A stretch of 64,000 bases of DNA from Cacajao melanocephalus (lineage: Eukaryota; Chordata; Mammalia; Primates; Pitheciidae), in assembly GCA_963573385.1 (NCBI GenBank), contig CAUYLG010052203.1, positions 1 through 64,000 on the forward strand. Reading direction: 5' to 3'. The position numbers and the translations under genes were made by a program. The first letter of the stretch is position 1, and the number at the start of each line of letters is the position of its first letter. Under the pieces are notes generated by a model. That model was not told the DNA's origin, did no database searches, and saw nothing but the letters and a program-made list of their open reading frames with translations. Positions 25,167 through 36,929 of this stretch are shown here, piece by piece.

Positions 25167-25479
25167 ATTACATAAAGTGTCCTTTCTTCAATCAAATTCA
25201 AATTTGTCAGTTTTCTAATTGTAACAGAAATTAATGTTTCCATCATATAGTAAAAGATGTCATAATACAATGCATAATAGTTTGTGAAGAGGAAGCATTT
25301 GCCAGGATCATCTACTTGGGAAATTGTCACATGCTAATTAATAAGTTTGTTCTAGACTTCAGATTACTTTTCATAGGCAATTTCTGTAAAGGGCAGTATT
25401 GAGTTAAGTAGTCAAGTTTAATATTAGACAAAAATGTATTCAAAGTTTACCTGTATATATCATGTTGGAGGGAGTGGTT
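25167..25479. other. Unassigned
   Basis: No supported feature. Confidence 0.5.
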
Positions 25480-25620
25480 TGGGGGAATTGCCTAACCTTT
25501 CTAAACCTATAAATTCATTGTTCTTCATCTGGGTTATTTTATGATATATTAAGTAATATATGGAGCATTTTCTCACAATGATTGGCACATCAGTGCTAAA
25601 TAAATACATACTGTATAGAT
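25480..25620 (-). mobile_element. MIR SINE, antisense
   Basis: attgcctaacctttctaaac, ttcatctgggttattttatg and attggcacatcagtgctaaa follow the antisense MIR order. Confidence 0.68.
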
Positions 25621-25925
25621 AAGTCAATGAATGAATAAAATAAAAAATGAATAGTAAACTAATAAATTGCTCTGATTGCCCCAGTATTTATTTAGCTGGC
25701 AGTCTGTGTTAAGTGAATAATACAGGAGGATGAATGACTCCATGATTATAGGAAGACATGATACTCGGTGGTAGAGGGCACAGAGGTTATCACATGTTTG
25801 ACTTTAAACATATAAAGTCAAGTATAAAAACCCTTGTCTCTCTCATTTTCCATCTGATATTGCTGGATACAATTTTATCTCTTGCACTATGAGCTTGAAT
25901 ATTTTTATTTATTACATCTTAACTG
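25621..25925. other. Unassigned
   Basis: No supported feature. Confidence 0.5.
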
Positions 25926-26396
25926 TGTGAGAAAACATTTTAAATGATCTATCTTCAAGGCATGATAAATCTAAGCACTGGCAACCAGCCAGCCTGCAGA
26001 TGTAACAAACCACAGGGCTCAGGCTCCTAGAAAGTCATGATAAGTGAACAGAATGTAGAGGAGGAGTCAGCCCATAAAAGGGAAGAAAGTTTTGTTATTG
26101 GGAAATTGAAACTTAAGCAGAGAAGGGGACAGGGTATAACCTAATAAGAGGGATAATGAAACTTAGGCAACATCCAGGAAGACTGTAACCCCATAGTACT
26201 CAAGTACTCAACCAATGAGGAACTGGGGAGGGTCTTGCGCGATAGGAAATAAATTAGCTGCTGTAACTGCCACTGGTGTGATTGCCTACCAGACACTTGA
26301 TCTTGCAAGACTGCCATTAAAAGTCTCCCTTCCTCTGTTCTTTGTGTCTCCCAGTCCATTCTTTGGGTTTGGCCAGGTGAATGTGTGTTTCTCACA
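25926..26396 (+). mobile_element. Solo ERV class I-type LTR
   Basis: 471 bp with inverted termini TGTGAGAAAAC at the start and GTTTCTCACA at the end. A perfect 4-bp duplication (actg) is at 25922-25925 and 26397-26400; four-base TSDs are typical of class I ERVs. An AATAAA near 26246 and a TCTCCCAGTCCATTCTTTGG-type U5-like end support the sense direction. No internal ERV sequence is present. The named subfamily is not recognised. Confidence 0.72.
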
Positions 26397-26400
26397 ACTG

Positions 26401-26854
26401 GAAACAAGTTGTTTCCTTCTCTCTCTCTAAAATGTAAAATAAGAGTTTAGAAGGACAAAGGGCAATTTCTTGTTATTCTCCTGTATATTTTGTCACGCTG
26501 AAGAACTATAGTATTCTTTTGTGCAGCTAAGAGAACTTTGGTCATTTTTTTTCAAATCCGTACTGTCTACCATTGTGTATTCCCCTGTATAACATAAGTA
26601 AAGCTTAAGTAGACATTTGCGAGACTCCTATCATCAGGGCAGAGCGGAGTATTCGCCCAAAAAAGTCATGTTTTAATGTTTTCCATGTGCATTTATCTTG
26701 CATCCTAAGTAAGTGACTAATTTCATTTCTACACAGATCGAGCATCTAAAATGCTCTATACTTTTATCTTAAAAAATATGTTCTTCATTAGAAATCAAAT
26801 ATTGAGCAAATCTAAAGCCAAAATCAATATCTGCATCAAAAATTATTAAGAAAA
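26401..26854. other. Unassigned
   Basis: No supported feature. Confidence 0.5.
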
Positions 26855-27879
26855 TTTAGAGGACTTCTGCTTTTGAAAAAGGTGAAATAACAGGAGCAAA
26901 TTTACCAGTCCCCCTAAACAGCTGAAGTATAAAATATGAAAAATGAAACTACAGTTTTAAAGATGTTAGACAGCAAGTAATGAAGGACATTGCTACCTGA
27001 GAAATTGAAAATGAAAGAGGCAAGTCCTATAGTTTTCTTAGCTACCACCAGGTTAGAGTTCTCAGAATGTGGTGTGGAGAATGGGAATCTTGACAGAACC
27101 CAGCAGTTTCTCTAAGTTGAGGAAATTAGGCTGAGAGTCTAGGAGAGAAAGGCCAAGTTGGCTAGGGTTTATAGGAAATTCACCAGAGACATTAGTGCTA
27201 CCAAGGGAAAGAGAGACAGATAGAGACTGAGAAAGAGACAGAGGGAGAGTGAAATTGAGTGAGGGAGAAAAAGAGAGACAGAAAGAATATCCAATGTCAT
27301 GAAGAAAGTAGTCCTGAAGGCTTCAGCTGAGTTCTGATCAGTGTATTTATGTGAGGAAACTACCATGTCTATGAACAAAAACACAGAACAAAATTGTGAA
27401 AACAATTCTCAGAACTCACATAGGGCTAGGAGAAGTAATTCCTGATCTCAATAGACAGAGTGGAAAACCATTTAAGTCATGACATATGAAGTAAGGTACT
27501 CTGAATTATTTTGCCTCAGTAATGGAAGAAAATTCGCCGTAGACTAAAGGCTGCTATGAACTCTCCTGAGAAAATTTATCTCAATATTTCATAGAAAAGT
27601 AGCAAATATTTTTTAAATGATAGAACTCATAAGGGAAGTGAATTATACTACCAACCAAATTGATCTAATTGATATTTATAGAACATTCTGCCCAACAGCA
27701 GGTTTTTTGTTATTTTGTTTTTGTCTCAATGTGTTTTTTTTTCAGATACATGTAAAACATTTACCAGAACTGATCATCATCTTGGCCATGAAACAAGTCT
27801 CTATGTTACCTGAGAAAAGCAGAATTAATGAGAAATTAATACTACAAGATCTCTGGAAATCAATTACAGAAAATCTCAG

Positions 27880-28190
27880 ACTGGCGCCCTGGCTCACGCC
27901 TGTAATCCAGCACTTTGGGAGACCGAGGTGGGGAGATTACAAGGTCAAAAAATCCAGACCATCCTGGCTACCACGGTGAAACCCCGTCTCTACTAAAAAT
28001 ACAAAAACTTAGCTGGGTGTGGTGGCTCATCTCTAGTCCCAGCTACTCGGGATGCTGAAGCAGGAGAATCACTTGAGCCCAGGAGACAGGTTGCAGTGAG
28101 CCAAGATCTCACCACTGCACTCCAGTCCGGTGACAAAGGGAGACGCCGTCTCAAAATCTAAAAAAACAAACAAACAAACAAAAACAAAAA
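27880..28190 (+). mobile_element. Alu SINE, sense, inside L1M ORF2
   Basis: Alu head tggcgccctggctcacgcc, body, and a CAAA-rich tail. Probable TSD gaaaatctc (left) and aaaaagctc (right). L1M ORF2 sequence resumes directly with tctggaaaatttccaaatat. Confidence 0.92.
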
Positions 28191-28556
28191 GCTCTGGAAA
28201 ATTTCCAAATATTTGTTAGTTTAGCAAGAATGCAGAATTCAATATAGATAAAAAATGATCAAATTATTTCCACATATCAGCACCAATACTCATAAACTAA
28301 CATTTTAAATTTTAAATTATGCTTTTTGGTAGAATTTATCAAGCCTTAGTCTAAAATTAATATGGCAATAAAAGGACCTAGAATCACCAAAAACAACTTT
28401 GAAGAAAAAAAACAAGCTTGGATATCAATAATTACTATAAAGCTAAGCCATCATGCATCATGAAGTAGAGATAGACTATTAGGCTCATGGAAAAAAAACT
28501 GAGAGTCTAGAAATAGACATGCATATATATGGTAATTTGATTTTTAACAAAGGAGT

Positions 28557-29013
28557 TGTGATGGTTAATTTTACCTTTCAACTTGGCTGTCGCCACTGAG
28601 GGCCCAAGTTGGTCAAATATTATTTTGGTCAAAATATTTGACTAAACTATATTTGATCAAGCACTCTTCTGGATGTTTCTGCAAGGGTGTTTTGGGATAA
28701 AATTAACACTTCAATTGATGAACATTGAGTAAAGCAGGTTCCTCTCCCTGATGCAGATGGGTCTCATTCAAGCAGTTGAAGACGTGAATAGAACAAAAAG
28801 GCCAGTCTTCTCTGAGGAAGAGAGAATTCTATGGTAGAGCATTATCAGACTCAAACTGAAGCATTGGCTTTCCTGGGTTTCCTGCCTGCTGGCTTACCCA
28901 AACATTTTGAACTTGCTGGCTTCCATAATTAACATGAACCAATTCCTTATAGTAAATCTCCATACACACACACACACGCGCGCGTGCACACACACACACA
29001 CATTATTGTTTTT
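28557..29013 (+). mobile_element. LTR-like ancient repeat inside L1M
   Basis: Recognisable order: tgtgatggttaattttacct, gtttctgcaagggtgttttg, gggtctcattcaagcagttg, cgtgaatagaacaaaaaggc, ending in the CA/CG microsatellite. This is a familiar dispersed repeat, probably an LTR, but I cannot name the family with confidence. Confidence 0.55.
28961..29002. repeat. 42-base alternating CA/CG run (Z-DNA-prone)
   Basis: An unbroken pyrimidine-purine alternation: TA/CA units, four CG steps, one TG, then CA units. There is no break in alternation over 42 bases. Confidence 0.92.
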
Positions 29014-30028
29014 GTTTCTTGGAAAGCTCTGGAGGATTCTAATATAGGTGCTAAGTCAGTGGAAGCATGATAATCTTTTAAACAGATGGTGATTGAGTTG
29101 AATATCTGGTAAAATAAGAATCTATACTTTGCACCATATAAGAATATTATCAAAAAATACATCATAGACCTAAATGTAAAACCTAAAATCATAAAACTTC
29201 TAAAAAAATAATTTATCTATAACCTGAGTTAGGCAAAGCTCTCTTTGATATGACACAAAGAGTAAAATAAATAAAACAAAAAAATTGATAAATTAGAATT
29301 TGTTAAAATTAATATTTTATGATCTGCAAAAGATACTGTTAAGAGAATGAAAAGACAAGCTTACAATTGAAAAAATATTGAAAAGCAAAGATTTAATAAA
29401 TAATTTCTATCTGGAATATACATAAAACACTCAAGACTCAATTATTTAAAAAATCAAACTCCCCAAAATGAACAAAGCATTTTAATGGATGCTTGACCAA
29501 GAAGATATATAGATGGCAAATAAGCAATGAAAATATGCTAAACATCATGATTCATTAGAGAAATGCAAATTATAACTACAAAGTTACACAACTACATGTT
29601 TATTAGTTTGTCTAAAATTAAAAAACAAGTGTTGCAAGGATGTGGAAGAACTGCTTGTGGGTTTATAAAATGCTACAGTGTGAAAACTCTTATATTCTTA
29701 AAACATTAAATATGTAGCTACCATATGACCCAGAAATTCTGCTTCTAGGTATTTACTGCACAAGGGAACTGAAAGCAAATATGTATACAAAATGTTGCAC
29801 ATTAAGGTTCATCACAGGTTTACATGCAATAGCACAAAATTAGAAACAACTTAAATATTATTCAAGAGGTGAATGCGTAAACAAATTTTAGTATAGATCT
29901 ATAATCTGTAATGGAATGTTGCCCAGCAACAAGTTTTCATATTATTTATTGTAACCTTGTCCAACCCTTTTCACCACTCATCCTCAGGACAACCACTGAT
30001 TTTCTTTCCTGTCACTACATATTAGTTT

Positions 30029-30163
30029 CTTGATATGAGCAACAACATGGATAAATCTCAAATTAATTATACTGAATATGCAGTATGTACATTTTGGGGG
30101 TATGTAGCTTTTTTTTACTCAGTATGATATTTAAGATTTATCCATATTGTTGCTCATATCAAG
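30029..30163. repeat. Imperfect inverted repeat (45-47 bp arms)
   Basis: Arm 1 (30029-30075) and arm 2 (30119-30163) are reverse complements. The outer part cttgatatgagcaacaaca and its complement match with one mismatch over about 28 bases; the inner part is looser. The spacer is about 43 bases. Both arms resemble the L1 segment gcaacaacatggatgaatc, in opposite orientations. Confidence 0.8.
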
Positions 30164-30174
30164 AATTCATCTAT

Positions 30175-30287
30175 TTCTTTCATCTCATGTTTCCTTTCTT
30201 CTTTACTTCTTTCCTTCTCCATTTTATTCTGATTTACTTTCTATCTTGCTTTATTTCTCTTTCCCTCCCTCCCTCCCTCCATTCTTT

Positions 30288-30347
<60 letters not shown>

Positions 30348-30440
30348 TTTTCTTTCTTTCTTTCTTTCTTTTTTCTTTCTTTCTTCCTTTCTTTCTTCTT
30401 CTTTCTTTCCTTCTTTCTTTTTCTTTCTTTCTTTCCTTAT
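30175..30440. repeat. Long CTTT/CCCT pyrimidine microsatellite
   Basis: Mixed TTTC/TTCC leads into CCCT units (30262-30280) and then about 150 bases of TTTC repeats (30285-30437) with small interruptions. It is a homopyrimidine-homopurine tract. The reading frames over it are repeat artefacts. Confidence 0.95.
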
Positions 30441-30794
30441 GCATGCTTTTTAATTTTTTTTTAAAATTCATGTCTTCCTGCTTTTCTTTCCATTTGGCTT
30501 GCTCTCTGTCTTTTTTGATTTTGTTCAATACTGAGTAGATGAATGCCTGCATATAGTAAGTGCTCCTTTGCTACCTATCTTGCTAGGATTTAAAGTGGAA
30601 TGTTTAGTAATAAATACTAAATCATCTTTATGCTTCCATTATGTTGATTGCCACTGCGATGACTATATGGTTTTTAATTGGTTAATACACGAATTATATT
30701 AATAAATTATGTGTGTTGTCACCATACATTATCTGGGAAAATCTTCATTTTTTTGCTATATTATTATTTTGCTTTTGTTTCTTTTAACTTAATT
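30441..30794. other. Unassigned
   Basis: Nothing clear. The gcctgcatatagtaagtgct segment near 30546 is weakly MIR/L2-like. Confidence 0.4.
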
Positions 30795-31035
30795 TTTACA
30801 GAGAAATAAAATTACCCAAAGTGAAGCACAGAGTGAAAGATGGCTAAAAAAGAAAAAGAAAAAAAACTTGGCCTTATTGAACAGAGTGACAACATCAAGC
30901 AATTTATACATAGTTATGATTGAAATTCCAGGAAGAGGGAAAGAAGAGGAATAGAAACAAAAATTGAAAAAAACGGATACAGATTTGTCAAGTGAAAACT
31001 ATACAGCTCCAAAAGCAAGAAGCTCAAGAATCTTT
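30795..31035 (+). mobile_element. Ancient L1M fragment, sense
   Basis: aaattacccaaagtgaagca, gacaacatcaagcaatttat and caaaagcaagaagctcaag match in order a segment of old L1ME/L1MD elements. Confidence 0.65.
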
Positions 31036-31269
31036 CTGTTGTCTTTACTGAGTATCTCCTGGCCTCAATGAGGTCTTTTTACCTGGGAAGTTTGATGAGT
31101 CAAGATTGCTTTTGCCTGGCCTCCTGGATATTCACTTCATGTCTATGCCGATTGGTATTTGGTCAAAGACCTTAGGAAAGATCTAAAAATCTATGCAAAT
31201 TTCTGGGGCTGTTTGTCTGTGTGCTCCTGTAGTTTAGTATGCCCTACAAAATCTAGGTGTCTTCGTCTC

Positions 31270-31545
31270 CCTAAACTCTGATCTGTGTATCCTCAAGCCA
31301 TGAACATTTCTTGGTTCCATTTGCACTCTCTTCCCTGGACTGTGATCCAGAAATTGCTCCTAGGCAGAAAGCTTGGAAGATTTTAGGACTCCCCTCCATA
31401 GTTTCCTTTCTCTCAGGAATCACAGTCCTGTTCTGCCTGTTTTCTAATGTTTGAAAATTCTTATTTTAGGTACCTTGTCAACTTGTCCAACTGTTTATAG
31501 TGGGAGGATAATTCTAAACCATCTCATTTCCTCATGACTGGAAGA
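31270..31545 (-). mobile_element. L1M 5' UTR fragment, antisense
   Basis: Minus-strand reading gives the old L1 5' UTR order, represented here by tctcaggaatcacagtcctg and ttgtcaacttgtccaactgt. It lies opposite in orientation to the L1M piece at 30795-31035. Confidence 0.5.
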
Positions 31546-32569
31546 GATATTTAAATTAGAATTTTTTTAAACCCTCAGATTTATAGAAAAAATAAGTCTC
31601 ATGAAGTAAACCATAATATTGCAACTTTCATCATATATTATCATCAATAAGTAACAAATTGAGTTTTTCATTTTTAAAATAACAAATTTCATTTCTCAGT
31701 ATATTTTAGGAGATTGACTACAATAACAAATAGAAGAATACATTTTTAATATAAAACCATTAAACGGCAATGTATTTTGTAAACATCTATTTTATGCTAA
31801 CTCTGAACACATACAATTGTGCAGCTCCAACTAGGTATAGCTTCCAAAGCCAATATACATAAGTAACAGTACTGGCCCCATAAATGAGAAATACTGCAGG
31901 TTTCAAATATTATTATTTTAGACTTCTAATTTTAATTGCAAATAATTAAAATAACACTTAAAATGTAAGTAATTTTAATGGCATCTGCATCACCTATGCA
32001 TTATCATCAATTAAGAGTTTTATTGTATTCTGGGAAATACACCTGATACATAAAAAATAGCATGTAATGATCAGTCTTTGAGTCATAAAAATATGCATGA
32101 ATAATGAAACATAATGCAGAAATTCTGTCTCAAAATGACCCAATTACTAGGCTTTGCAAATTATGTCCTTATGTTTAAATATTCCAGAAAAGATTTCAAG
32201 AAGACACTATTAATATAAGTGTGGAGTTCCATTTGATCTGTGAGAATGGTCAATCATAATTTTGTCCCTTCTGTTATACTTCCAATTTACTGCTGAATGG
32301 TTCACTCCACTGATATGTTATCAGCAATTCTGGTGTTAAAAATGTTGAAAAGACTTAAAATCTCAATGATGGATTAGATGCCGAAGATTGGAGGAAAGAA
32401 ACATAATGAAGGTAAGAACTTTAATAAAAACATTAGCCTCTGGAAATCAATGCTTTTATCAATATACATATTTGAAAGCATGAAGATAATGCTAACATCT
32501 ACTGGATTTTACTATGGCACCGATGCCGTTGGAAGTGCTGTATACACAACAACACATTTATTCTTTGCA
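31546..32569. other. Unassigned DNA
   Basis: No supported feature. An 88-codon frame at 32378-32644 runs into a MIR-like repeat and is not called a gene. Confidence 0.55.
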
Positions 32570-32720
32570 ACAGACAACCCTACTAGCAAGACAATATTAT
32601 TATATCCAATTAAACTTGAAGAAACTGAAGAACTAGGATGTTAAGTAATTCACCAAACATCTCAGCTGGTAACTGAAGAACTGGGATGTTAAGCAGCTCA
32701 GCAAACATCTCCAGGGCCAT
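32570..32720 (+). repeat. MIR-like fragment with a 48-bp tandem duplication
   Basis: tattatatccaattaaactt then gaagaaactgaagaactagg resembles sense MIR (attttacagatgaggaaact). Two adjacent 48-bp units, 32623-32670 and 32671-32718, both start aactgaagaact and differ at roughly ten positions. Confidence 0.6.
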
Positions 32721-33299
32721 AAATTGGGCCTCACAACTTAACAGTTATCCTCTATTGAAAGTATAATGGAAGCATTATTAACTACTGTTACAACTCTGGG
32801 GTCATTAAATGATTCTGCCCAGCTCTATCCCATAACAGATGAGGGCATGTAAGCAACACAGAATATTGTAATTGGTCTTACCAGCATTTTCAGATGAAAG
32901 TCCTGGACATAGGCCAAAGCTGTTACTGGTAGGCAGATAAGGTCCTGGAGCCAAGGTCACATCCCAGAGCCTCCAATTGACCCTGATTTACTGGGGTCTC
33001 TTCTTCTTGACTCCAATATTCCTTTCCTTTACATTTTTCTACCCTAGGTTTTTTTCCTTGACCCCTCAGAGATTCTATTCTCATTTTCTTTCACTATAAA
33101 AATCTATGGATTATAAAACAAAATCCCAAACATTAGCATCTGAGAAACAGGTTTTAGTTTCTGTTGTGCTGAATCTTCAAACGCTTCCTTGGGGTAATGA
33201 GAGATATGATGCAATCCATGCTGAAAGTGTAATCTATGTGAGAAGACGTCCTTTCTACAATGAATTTAACTGTTCATTCAATTATAATGCCTATTATAA
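32721..33299. other. Unassigned
   Basis: No supported feature. Confidence 0.5.
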
Positions 33300-33380
33300 T
33301 GAATCCTCAGTGCCTAGAAGTTTCTGACAAATAGTAGTAACTCAATAAATATTTGTTAAATTTATGAATGAATGAATGAT
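33300..33380 (+). mobile_element. L2/MIR 3' terminal fragment, sense
   Basis: caaatagtagtaactcaata followed by aatatttgttaaa and GAAT repeats matches the L2/MIR 3' end (tagtaggtgctcaataaatg). Confidence 0.6.
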
Positions 33381-36300
33381 TATACAATACAGGTAGTTAA
33401 AGGTGGAAAGAGAACATAGTTAAATTTCCATATTAAAACATGTTGAGTGTTCATTTCTTGGCTAGACAAGTCGTAATCTATGTATTTGAAACTTCTTTCA
33501 CTTTCTTTCCTTACATAAACATCTTCCATAATAAATTAGTTCCTTAGCCCACCTTCTCAATCCGCTACTTGGTGTAGAACGTGAATACTCAATTGATTTT
33601 TCTTATACTGTAGCTTTAAGGTAGTGTTTACTGAAAATAAAGAGGAAAGATCAACCATGTGTTTTATACTAACTTTGAAAACATAAAATTACAAATGTTA
33701 ATAGCATCACACTTAATCATATCTTAATAGCATCACACTTAATTCCAAGTGAGATATGAGAATCTCCAGAGGAAAATTAAGATATCACATGACCAAATTT
33801 CCCTAACATACCAATTGCAACACTTGCATAACTCTTTGAAGACAACTAAGATTTAGTTTCCCTGACATTTGTAGTCACTTAACTGAAGAATAACTCTTAA
33901 ATATTTTGTGGCTAAAGGCAGATGATGTGAAATCATTGCTCTCAGCCAAACTGTGTCCACCTTTGAACACTGAAGTTTATGGAAGTCTGATTGCCAGACT
34001 TTGAGAATATGCATTCACTAAAAACAAATATAGGTTCCAGTATCCTGCCAGAAATAATCCATCATATTTTACTTCAATGACACTTTGAGACCTGCAGTTG
34101 TACATTCTTTTATAGCCTTTTACTCCCAAGCCTGTAAAATAACTATACTTTTTGAATGAATGCTATCTGTATTTTAAACATTGTACTGTCTGAAAGATAT
34201 ATGGTTAAACTTACCTTACTGTCTTCTCTTGAGATTTTTATTTTACACTAGAACTTATATGCTACCTCTGATAACTTGTTAAAAATTGCAAGCCTCTACA
34301 ACAGAAAGCAACACAAAATAAGAAGAATCTAAAGATCATTTGCCCTCTTTAAATCTTTCCTTTTATTTATTTATTTATTTTATTTTAAGGCCATTTTCTC
34401 ACCAGAAAACAGGACGACTAACGCTTAAATTAAAAGCTAAAGGTTATGAAAGAAAGGGAACATGGTCATTGGCTTGGCATTTTCCTCTGTAGGCAGAGTG
34501 TACTCTTTTGGGAAGACTGCCATTTTGGCAACATTAAGTCCGCTTTTGTAGATAATGCAACAGCATATAGTCATAGCTGACCTATTGAAATTGAGATGAT
34601 TCATTGATATAGTTTTCTATAATGAGACTATTAACTTTTAAGAATTACCAAGGACCATGGACCTAGAAAAGAGGATTGAGGACCTACATATAAATAGGGT
34701 ACTTGTTTCACCCGAGGAGGATAGGGGAATTATAAATGGACTATGTAGAGATTACCATGCAATTAACTATGTTACAAACTCCTATCTTAACACTTGGATT
34801 CTTCTTCTCTGCCTCACTAGATGAAAAATTTTGGCAGGAAGCAAGCCATTTGAGTGGTTTAAGTTAAGATATATGAACGTCACAGTGGCCTAGCAATAGT
34901 CTGAATATATGTCCTCATAGGTAAAAGGTAGGTGTGGAGAAATTTTTAACAACCCAGGTGTTTAACTAAATGTCAAGAGCACATATGAAGGACATAGTGG
35001 TGCTGCTGAAATAAGAATATCCAATAAATCACTCTCAACTATTATTTATTGTATCTAAATATTTGTTTGAAAATGATTTAAATATTAAAAAGATGAATTA
35101 TGTCAGAAACTCTAGGATACTTAAAACATCTTAGTTTAGTCATGCTAGTTTAAGTTTAGGTATGTTACTGGAAGCAAAAATATTTTTGTTTTTCAGTGAT
35201 TACTTAACTATATTCTACTAGAGTTGAAATCATTTTAAGTGGTATAGAAATCTTAATCTAAAAAATGTGACAGCTGTCAAATAACTATAGCGTGTTCTCC
35301 ATATTTATGCCCAATGAGAAGTTAACATAAGAAATGCTTCATTAGTGTGTCCTTGTAGTCATTGTATTACTTTGCAATCTTTCAATTTGCAGTTATTTGC
35401 AGATGTATCATGTGTAATGGGCTCCATTCAGCAAGCTATTTTCTTTATTGGTTGCTTCTCACATGGTCAAGGGCATACTAAACATGTTCTTGGAATGATT
35501 CCCTCTTTCAATCACTATGCCAATAATCACTTAGAATACAAGTGGATTCTTTTCATTTAGAACAACCAGGTGGCTGAAGAGAGCCAGTTAATAAGCAATC
35601 AGCAAAATCAAAAGCAATAATGAAGCCCTTCAAGGTTTTGTGCTGCATTGCCTGGTACATAATCTCATTTTGTAAGAAGATATACAGTATGCCTAGCAGT
35701 TGAATGACTTTGCTGATGCCACATTCCACTCTTTGTGAGTTTATTCAGCTTTGAAGTTCTCACAACCAGGAGAGATCTAACATCTGTGTGAAGACGCTAC
35801 CTTCTGTTGTAGAAGACTCTCATTGTTGCAAAGTTGGTTTCTCTATTGATATTACAGTTTTCAGGAGTGCCTGTAAATATGTCTTTTTATCTATAAAAAG
35901 AAGTAAAAAATATTAACTACAAAAAGTATATTAAATCTATTTATCTAATTTACAAAAAAATGCATTCTGTAATTAGAGGAATCTGACCTGAAAGCTATGT
36001 TAAGATTTTAGATATTAACTTACAAAATTTTTCTTGCTCATCACAATCTACTATGACTTAAAAAATAAACTTTATTATGTTCTGTATTACTTTTACATAG
36101 ATTGGAACACTACTTTTCTGATTACATAAGTCAATATTTCTTTTCTGTCCTTAATATTACTCTTATTACTCTCTTTTGTATGCCAAATCCAGTGTCAATC
36201 TGAGTAAAATTCAAAGTTTAAATCAGAAAGGATATTCGAAAGCCTTGAGACAATTTTCATTTCTCAATTGTCTGTTAGATGACTTTAGTTCTATTAGACT

Positions 36301-36929
36301 ATGATTGTATTCCAGATTGAATAGTAGTATATTTAATGGAAGGGAGAGTGGGGCCTATCAGGCCCAGATAACATTCTAAATAAGAAAAGTTTATTGCCTC
36401 TGCTGCTTTATCTTCTTTCATTCCTGTTTCTTTATTTTCCCACCACCCACTCAATATAGAGAGGCAATCAACGTTCTCATTTTGATTTTGTATTAAGAGT
36501 TCCAAATCCCTTGATTACTGCTAGTTCTATTTCAAAAGGAACACTTCAATGACTGTAGTTTTCTTCTTATTATTTGGACATCGTGTTGTAGTATGTGTAT
36601 ATGTCTTTGGCATCATTGCTGTGATCTCATAGGAACATGTCAATCTCTGATAATTTCAAAGAATGAAGATCTTGAAAGTTTAAAGTAAGAGGAGAGCAAG
36701 GCAGTACTGTGTTGGTTCACAAATATGGCCTTTGTTTTCCAGGAAGACTTTATGAAGTACAGCGGGAGAAGAACCCTGTTCTACTGCCTGCTTCCCCTTG
36801 TGTCACATGATATCATATATTATAAAAATGTTACCAAATGAAATGGCTATATGACATAGCTGAACTTCTACCCACTTGAGTTCTGCTTATCTTTAAGAAA
36901 TAAAATGCCTGCTATAAGAACTTCCCTTT
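33381..36929. other. Long unassigned stretch; (TTTA)n at 34361-34389
   Basis: About 3.5 kb in which I recognise no gene, RNA or named repeat except the short TTTA microsatellite. This is the largest apparently low-copy block in the window. It may hold conserved noncoding sequence, which cannot be judged from one sequence. Confidence 0.5.

Larger units (their letters stand above)
26855..29940 (+). mobile_element. L1M, sense, lacking ORF1, with two inserts
   Basis: 26855-27610 is L1M 5' UTR-like (agcaagtaatgaaggacatt, cagaacccagcagtttctct). 27617-27879 holds ORF2 endonuclease remnants (LIDIYRTFCP). 28191-28556 and about 29040-29940 continue through ORF2 toward the 3' end (gaaatgcaaattataactac, accatatgacccagaaattc). 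No ORF1 is seen between the 5' UTR and ORF2. Inserts are an Alu (27880-28190) and an LTR-like element (28557-29013). Confidence 0.7.

Noticed and set aside
25926..26396. A first exon or promoter suggested by the local rise in GC and an AATAAA
   Set aside because: Explained by a solo LTR with matching termini and a 4-bp TSD.
27617..27979. 120-codon frame starting MIELIREVNY
   Set aside because: The first part is a decayed L1 ORF2 endonuclease remnant (LIDIYRTFCP) and the last part runs into an Alu.
30085..30552. Frames of over 100 codons rich in F/S/L (plus) and K/E/R (minus)
   Set aside because: Direct translation of the CTTT microsatellite, not a gene.
32378..32644. Possible small gene (88 codons)
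   Set aside because: The 3' end lies in a MIR-like repeat and the frame has no recognised motif.
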